Positions 59,401 to 64,000 of a stretch of DNA of 64,000 nucleotides are shown one piece after another. How positions within the stretch are numbered: position 1 is the first letter of the stretch; the number at the start of each line of letters is the position of its first letter. The position numbers were made by a program, and so were the translations under genes. The DNA comes from Persicaria tinctoria (Eukaryota; Streptophyta; Magnoliopsida; Caryophyllales; Polygonaceae): contig JBANSL010000010.1 of NCBI GenBank assembly GCA_037127255.1, positions 27,360,620 through 27,424,619 on the forward strand, given 5' to 3'. The notes beneath the pieces are model-generated. The model had not been told where the DNA came from, made no database searches, and saw only the letters and a list, made by a program, of their open reading frames with translations.

Positions 59401-59807
59401 GTAGTTTTCAATAAAGTGGAAAAATAAAGTAATAATTAGGGGTATAAGTGTATTTTTGTTTGATTTTATTTGCTTTCTTAAATAATGTGCAAATGTCTAA
59501 AACGACATGTTTTGATTAACGGAGGGAGTATTATTTATAATGTTTCGATTCAAACTACATATCCATTCAATTATATAATGTTTCGATTCAAACTACATAT
59601 CCATTCAAACTACATATCCTCTATATAAACGTTCCGCTATAATATGATTCTACTCAAACATAATTATATAAAGGTTCCGCTATATATAAACGATCCGCTG
59701 TAACAATATTAACTTACCCCGAGATTCTTCACGAGTTCCTCCGGATCGCTATAGGCAAAAATGTCGAACGGTAAACCGCCTCTGCCATCTTCTTCCGGTA
59801 ACGCCAT
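56424..59807 (-). pseudogene. MULE transposase fused to an OTU-like cysteine protease domain
   Basis: Minus-strand exons: 59807-59718 (MALPEEDGRGGLPFDIFAYS), 59184-58439, about 58350-57851, 57762-56424. Domains in order: a FAR1-type zinc region (GCLFELEGRQN, WTMKVICSVHNH); start of the MULE catalytic core (VIVMDSTYKTN), then SLLEIVGITSTKNTFAIAF, VIFTDRELGLIKAL and HMLCTYHIMCNIEMKG; RTTN-VESAHAKLKSMLGT; a SWIM-like end (YGVPCVHEFLEAI, IHPFWKQVMWDP); an Arg-rich linker; and an OTU-like domain with VSVDGHCGYRALAAVLGYGE (Asp and catalytic-type Cys) and a later LARVHWTPVWL (candidate His). Stops lie at 57988-57990, 57970-57972 and 57690-57692, and the exon 3 acceptor appears shifted by one base. 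Confidence 0.85.
59276..59528. mobile_element. Stowaway (Tc1/mariner) MITE in MULE M
   Basis: The ends are CTCCCTCCGTTAAGAAAAAC and the inverted CTCCCTCCGTTAATCAAAAC, flanked by the TA dinucleotide on both sides (59274-59275, 59529-59530). It is 253 bp, AT-rich and non-coding, and repeats ACATGTCGTTTTAG near both ends. It lies between exons 1 and 2 of the transposase gene. Confidence 0.92.
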
Positions 59808-60374
59808 TTCCTCCGATGTTAGAATATGAATTTCGAATTGAAAACATTGTAGTTGAACCAGGGCATTGCTTCTTTATATAGGCTTTCGAACTTACCTCGG
59901 GCATTGGATGCCACACTGGGAGTCCGGCAAGGGCATATATTATCCCGGTTTGGGAGTCCGGCAAGGACATAAGTGACTGCCGATCTTGAACTCAGGCACC
60001 GGCACTTTGCATCTGGCGAGAAATCGCCGTGCAAATAACAAAAAGGATAACAAAAAAGGTTAATATTTTATCACAAAAAATAAATCCGCCCATTTGAGGA
60101 TTTCTCGATCCGAGTGGCCGATAGGCATTTCCATTTCTAACCCTAGTATTATCTATTCTGATCTCCTCTCTCAACCGGAAGCCAGAGGAGAAAACCCTTG
60201 TCGTTCTTCCGCTCTCCGCTCGTTCTCTGTAAGTCGTTCTTCTCCCTCTCCCTAGTTCTTTGTTCTTCACCTGCTCTTTTTTTTCTTCTCGCCCCACCGA
60301 TTGGGTTCGCGGCCATTATCGGTCTGGTTCGAGTTTCCCAGCGATTTTGGTCCCACGTTCCCCTAAAACTGAAA

Positions 60375-60690
60375 ACCATAGGGCGAACCACGAATCCAAC
60401 TTCAATGATACCTACTGATGCTCGCAACATCGTTTGCAAATTCATGTCCATTGCCCTTGGATTGCTTCCACACTTTATGACTGCAACAACGCGACCATCT
60501 TCAAGTTTGCCCTTGAAGACAGTACCATAGCCCCCTTCACCTAGGTTTTCAGGTGTATCTTCCTGGACCTATTGATTCATAGTTCTTTAATAAATCCTCT
60601 TCTAGTTGATTTTCGGGAACGACTTGCACTTCCGAAGGATGTGCAAGATCAGTAAACCAAGTATAACAAGTGCAACTATGTCTGTATCAA
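60375..60690 (-). pseudogene. Truncated LRK10-like receptor kinase fragment
   Basis: On the minus strand: a membrane segment VALVILGLLILHILRKC (about 60690-60625), the juxtamembrane stretch LLKNYESIGPGRYT that matches the LRK10-like NYxSLAPKRYxY motif, then the kinase glycine loop LGEGGYGTVFKGKLEDGRVVAV (about 60550-60480) and, after a frameshift, GNGHEFANDVASISR. The catalytic kinase lobe is missing. Frame changes at about 60565 and 60470 disable it. In the intact family these are plasma-membrane receptor-like kinases. Confidence 0.75.
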
Positions 60691-61189
60691 GTGTAAAAGT
60701 GTAAGACTCATTGTTTAAATTCAACAGTATATATGATTCCATATAGCCTTCATGTAATTTGTTCATTAATCAGCGTATAATTCTAGCCATGACTATGTGT
60801 TTATGATATTGTACTTGCCTTGGTTTGCATGGTAGATGGTGATTTGACTTACAATAAGTAGTCAATTATGATAATATAGTACTAACAGCTTTAGGAAACA
60901 ATCTACCGAGATTACGTAGTTATCTAATGTTTGAACATACAAAAAACACAAGGTCTTATTGATTGTCTTCTTTCCTTGTCCTAAATCAACCAAACACTTG
61001 GAAAGCTGATAAAAAAAAGAAGCAATGATTCTTATTTTAAATCAGCCAAACGAAATTGAGTTTAACCCTTTCCCTTTCCTTTCCCTTCTCTTAAAATGAA
61101 TCCTTTCCTTTCCCCTCCTCTAAACAAACGGCCTCTAAGTTTTAAGGGGTGGTTTTGTGCAAAAGGCTCTATTTAATTTTTTTTTCAGT
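60691..61189. other. Spacer or leader intron before the PHD gene
   Basis: AT-rich with a pyrimidine-rich patch (CCTTTCCCTTTCCTTTCCC near 61065-61085) and an acceptor-like TTTTTTTTTCAG ending at 61189. A possible non-coding first exon lies near 60140-60225, with a donor-like CTCT|GTAAGT. Whether that leader belongs to the PHD gene is unproven. Confidence 0.4.
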
Positions 61190-63648
61190 TTCCTTTATAT
61201 TAAATGTTTGGGGAGAGACTCCTAGAATTGATGAAAATTTGGGTGGAGATAGAGAGATGGAAGAGGTTGATAGTTCTCAGATAAATGCTCATGGTTTATG
61301 TCCTGAACCTGTGCAGGATAGCATAGAGATGGAAGAGGGTACGACTCAGTCTTTAGGCACAGAAACTAAGGTTGTGAAGGAGAGCGAAATTGAGTTGAAG
61401 GAGGGAATGGAGGAATTGGAGGTGGAAGAGAGGGAAATCAAGACAGAGGCGAGACATTTAGAAGCTAAGGAGGATAAGGAAATGGATGCTGAAACAGAGA
61501 AGGAAACAGAGACAGATGAGAAAGGAGAGACTCTGATGAGTAGTAGTGGGAAAGAGAGGGAAAAGATGGGTGAAGATAGAGAGATGGAAGAGGTTGACAG
61601 TTCTCAGATAAATGCTCAATGTTTATTTCCTGAACCTGCGCAGGAGGATAGTGGAGTGATGGAAGAGGGCAAGACTCAAGCCTTAGGTGCGGAAACTAAG
61701 GCTGTGAAGGAGAGCGAAATTGAGTTGAAGGAGGGAATAGAGGAAAAGGAGGTGGAAGAGAGGGAGATCACGATGGAGGAGAGACATTTAGAAGCAAAGG
61801 AGGATAAGGAAATGGATGTTGAAACGGGGAAGGAAATGGAGACGGATGAGAGAGGAGAGGCTCCAAAGAGTGGTAGTGGAAAAGAGAAGGAAATGGAAGA
61901 AAAGGAGGTGGAAGAGAGGGAGATCACGACGGAGGAGAGACATTTAGAAGCAAAGGAGGATAAGGAAATGAATGTTGAAACGGAGAAGGAAATGGAGACG
62001 GATGAGAGAGGAGAGGCTCCAAAGAGTGGTATTGGAAAAGAGAAGGAAATGGAGGAAAAGGAGGTGGAAGAGAGGGAAATCACGACGGAGGAGAGACATA
62101 TAAAAGCAAAGGAGGACAAGGAAATAGACGTTGAAACGGGGAAAGAAATGGACGTTGAAACGGAGAAGGAGCACAAGGACGTTGAAACGGAGAAGGAAAT
62201 GGAGACGGATGGGAGAGGAGAGGCTCCAAAGAGTGGTAGTGGGAAGCGGAAGCGTGTTCGGAATTCTAAGCCTGCTATTAAGGCTGCACCTAGAAAGATG
62301 GAAGGGGAAGATGTTTGTTTTATATGCCTTGATGGAGGCGACCTTGTGCTTTGTGACCGCAGGTTGGAGTGCCATTGAACTCGAGTTATTTGTGAATTTG
62401 TTTTCGTTTTACTTTGAACTGTTCTAACTCAACCTTGTTCTTTGGAGTATTTCAGGGGATGCCCAAAGGCATATCATCCTTCATGCGTGGACCGTGATGA
62501 AGCCTTTTTTCGTTCAAAGGGCCTTTGGAATTGTGGTATTACACTGATTTATAGTTAAATGCATTTGTAACTAACATAATTTATTTTTCAATTTTGATTT
62601 TTGATTCTCATACTCCCTCCGTCTTAACATACATGTCTTTTTACCTCATCTAATTTTGTCAAAAATACATGTATTTTTAGATTTAATCATTACACTTAAC
62701 CTACTTTTTACATCTAATCATTAATCTAATTTTTACATCACCCCAACTCTCCTCCTTACAAATTGAAAAAAAAACAAATACTCTAATACCAAAGTCTAAT
62801 CATTACACTTAACCTACTTTTTTACATCTAATGATTACACTTAACCTACTTCTTAATTGTCGTGCATAGTTCTAAAAAGACGTGTATTTTGAGACGGAGG
62901 GAGTAGCTCATAAGAACTTTTTCCTTTTGTTCCAGTTATGTGGCATATTGTGGTGAATGATGTGTTTGGATCAACCACTAATTGAAAAATATTTTGCTTG
63001 CAAGACTTGATATGTTTGATAACTAAATTTGTAGCTTTCAAGGAATTGTGAAATGTTGTGGAATTGGTTTTATTATTGCGTTAGAGAAGCTATGCTAGCT
63101 ACTTTGTTCTGTTCTAAGGCATGCGTGTACCGTAACCCTATCTTTAATATCCAGTTCTTTTATGTAGGTATTGAAGAACAATAAACATACTTTTTACAAC
63201 CCTTTTTTTTAACAATAATTTATACAAATACATGCTTGGTTTTATAAATAATTTAAGAATTTCTCGCAGAAAATTTGTGGCTAAGGTTGTAAGTATATTC
63301 ATTTGCACTTTTAATTAGAAATGTACTTTCTCTAAAGGTTGCTAAATACAAATTTTTATTTTTTTTAATAGTGCAGTTGGAAATCTGTTTCATTATTGAA
63401 GATATTTATTTTTGAAAAAAATTAACACTATTTACCCGACTTTTTGTTAATGATTTGCAGGTTGGCATCTATGCAGGCAATGCAAGAAGAATGCTTATTA
63501 TATGTGTTATACTTGTCAATGTTCTTTATGCAAAGAATGCCTTACGGACAATGCTGCCTTCTTTTGTGTTAGAGGAAGCAAAGGACTTTGTCTGACATGC
63601 ATGAAAAGTGTTATACTAATTGAAAACAATGAAGGAAATGATGGAATG
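61190..63648 (+). CDS. PHD-finger protein of the NERD / CCCH zinc-finger 44 (19) type, 5' part only
   Basis: The traced exons are about 61190-62362, 62456-62535 and 63461-63648, with phases joining exactly. The first is a long Glu/Lys/Asp-rich region of imperfect repeats ending in the basic KRKRVRNSKPAIKAAPRK. The zinc region follows: DVCFICLDGGDLVLCDRR, GCPKAYHPSCVDRDEAFF, LWNCGWHLCRQCKKNAYYMC, YTCQCSLCKECL and GLCLTCMKSVILIEN. This extended PHD pattern is that of plant NERD and related CCCH-44/19 proteins, which also carry SWIB, Plus-3 and GYF domains and act at chromatin; those would lie beyond 64000. The start codon is not fixed: the first in-exon Met after the acceptor is probably at MEEVDSSQI (61258), but a start in an upstream exon is possible. 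Confidence 0.8.
61737..62250 (+). repeat. Coding tandem repeat, unit 156 bp (52 residues), in the PHD gene
   Basis: In-frame units start at 61737, 61893 and 62049, exactly 156 bases apart; each encodes (I/M)EEKEVEEREIT-EERH, then KEDKE, METDERGEAPKSG and GKEKE-like blocks. The third unit has a further internal duplication (DVETEKE). A fourth, diverged unit starts near 61409, and the block REMEEVDSSQINA...ESEIELKEG is itself present twice (about 61252 and 61580), giving a higher-order repeat. Exact spacing suggests recent expansion by unequal exchange. Confidence 0.9.
62613..62903. mobile_element. Stowaway MITE in an intron of the PHD gene
   Basis: The ends are CTCCCTCCGTCTTAACATAC and the inverted CTCCCTCCGTCTCAAAATAC, with TA on both sides (62611-62612, 62904-62905). 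It is 291 bp and repeats ATCATTACACTTAACCTAC internally two to three times. It lies in the intron between the first and second halves of the PHD zinc region. Confidence 0.93.
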
Positions 63649-64000
63649 GTATATTCTCATAAAATCTTTTATTATTTATCAAGAAAATATCTTCTTTCTA
63701 AAGCCTGTTGTTTGACATGGATCCATCTCAGGTTGATTTTTTGGTTCAAAGATTTATAATTGATGCCTCAGCATCTAGGTGTTTCCTTTTTATGTGCGTG
63801 AATGATTTTTTATTTATTCCTGGTCATAGATTCCTCAACATTGTTGTGTCATGTCCTGTAATGTCATGTAGTAATCCATCATCTCCTGCTTATAAGCTGG
63901 AAATATAAGCTATCGTCTGACTTTGTATGTATTCTTTGGTGTTGATATTTGAAATACCTCGACTCGAGATGGCCATAAACAGAATTACTTAGGTTATTTC
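63649..64000 (+). other. Intron of the PHD gene running to the window edge
   Basis: It starts with donor GTATAT after GGAATG. An acceptor-like CATCTCAG near 63731 is followed by GTTGATTTTTTGG, which begins like the expected VDF of the next NERD exon but then departs from it. The next true exon may therefore lie beyond 64000. Confidence 0.5.

Larger units (their letters stand above)
49918..60037. mobile_element. MULE M (10.1 kb) with PMD gene and transposase-OTU gene
   Basis: The left end CATTTGCACAGCGATCTTCT and inverted right end TATTTGCACGGCGATTTCTC begin long imperfect inverted repeats (GCCAGATGCA, GTGCCGGTGCC, ATCGGCAG in the same order). The subterminal zones on both sides repeat GGGAGTCCGGCA-like words and GATTCCCTGCAGCTT. 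Inside are a PMD gene on + and a MULE transposase gene on -, converging with 235 bases between their ends. A 2.6-kb LTR is inserted in the left part and a Stowaway in the right. No matching 9-bp duplication was found outside (CGGTTCTGA against ACAAAAAGG), so the exact termini are uncertain. Confidence 0.8.

Noticed and set aside
49502..60037. Reading N1 and M as one element with ends at 49502 and 60037
   Set aside because: N1 has its own mirrored right arm at about 49840-49903 and its own TSD-like flanks, so it is treated as a separate element beside M.

Overview
This window is nuclear DNA of a flowering plant, probably a eudicot. The evidence is spliced genes for a plant-type complex I LYR subunit and a plant mitochondrial bTHX ribosomal protein, a nuclear tRNA-Glu, plant Copia, L1-type LINE, hAT, MULE and Stowaway elements, and a plant mobile domain (PMD) gene. 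The species cannot be fixed from sequence alone. About three quarters of the window is transposable elements, many inserted inside one another; target-site duplications (TSDs) allow most of the nests to be ordered.

Layout. 1-5025: AT-rich flank with an unresolved leader-like stretch near 2.3-3.0 kb and a foldback MITE (3216-3663, TSD TTGATATATA). 5026-24907: a decayed Copia element (A). Its 5' LTR is split by a hAT MITE (D, 5088-8241), which itself holds two more hAT-type elements (J 5313-6834, K 7051-8011). Its RNase H region is split by an opposite-strand Copia (B, 12562-23414, TSD ATTGT), which holds a 3-kb LTR-like insert (C, 17207-20187, TSD TAGCT). 25.2-35.3 kb is the main genic island: a mitochondrial ribosomal protein gene (25401-25673, +), a SINE-like repeat, NDUFB9 (28684-31250, -, five coding exons), an acidic plant protein I do not recognise (32619-33368, -, with a spliced 5' leader) and tRNA-Glu(CUC) (34660-34732, -).

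35345 to about 49490 is one old minus-strand L1-type LINE (L) broken by a young Copia with identical 124-bp LTRs (F, 35468-40173, TSD CCCAG), a hAT MITE (E, 42012-42702, TSD CTTCCATG) and a hAT-like element (P, 44151-49372). P carries a tandem array that was later hit by a 5'-truncated LINE (G) and another hAT MITE (H), which in turn holds a MULE-type MITE (I).

49502-60037 is a MULE region: a short MITE (N1) abuts a 10-kb element (M) with related ends. M carries a PMD gene on + and, tail to tail with it, a transposase gene on - that is fused to a C-terminal OTU-like cysteine protease domain. A 2.6-kb solo LTR of Tat/Ogre-like character sits in M's left end and a Stowaway MITE in its right part. 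M is the strongest candidate for an unusual system here, although both of its genes now carry nonsense changes.

The right edge has a truncated LRK10-like receptor kinase fragment (60375-60690, -) and the 5' half of a PHD-finger gene of the NERD / CCCH-44 type (61190-63648, +) with a long acidic repeat exon and a Stowaway MITE in an intron; it runs off the window. All functions are inferred by reading translated sequence; no database search was possible.
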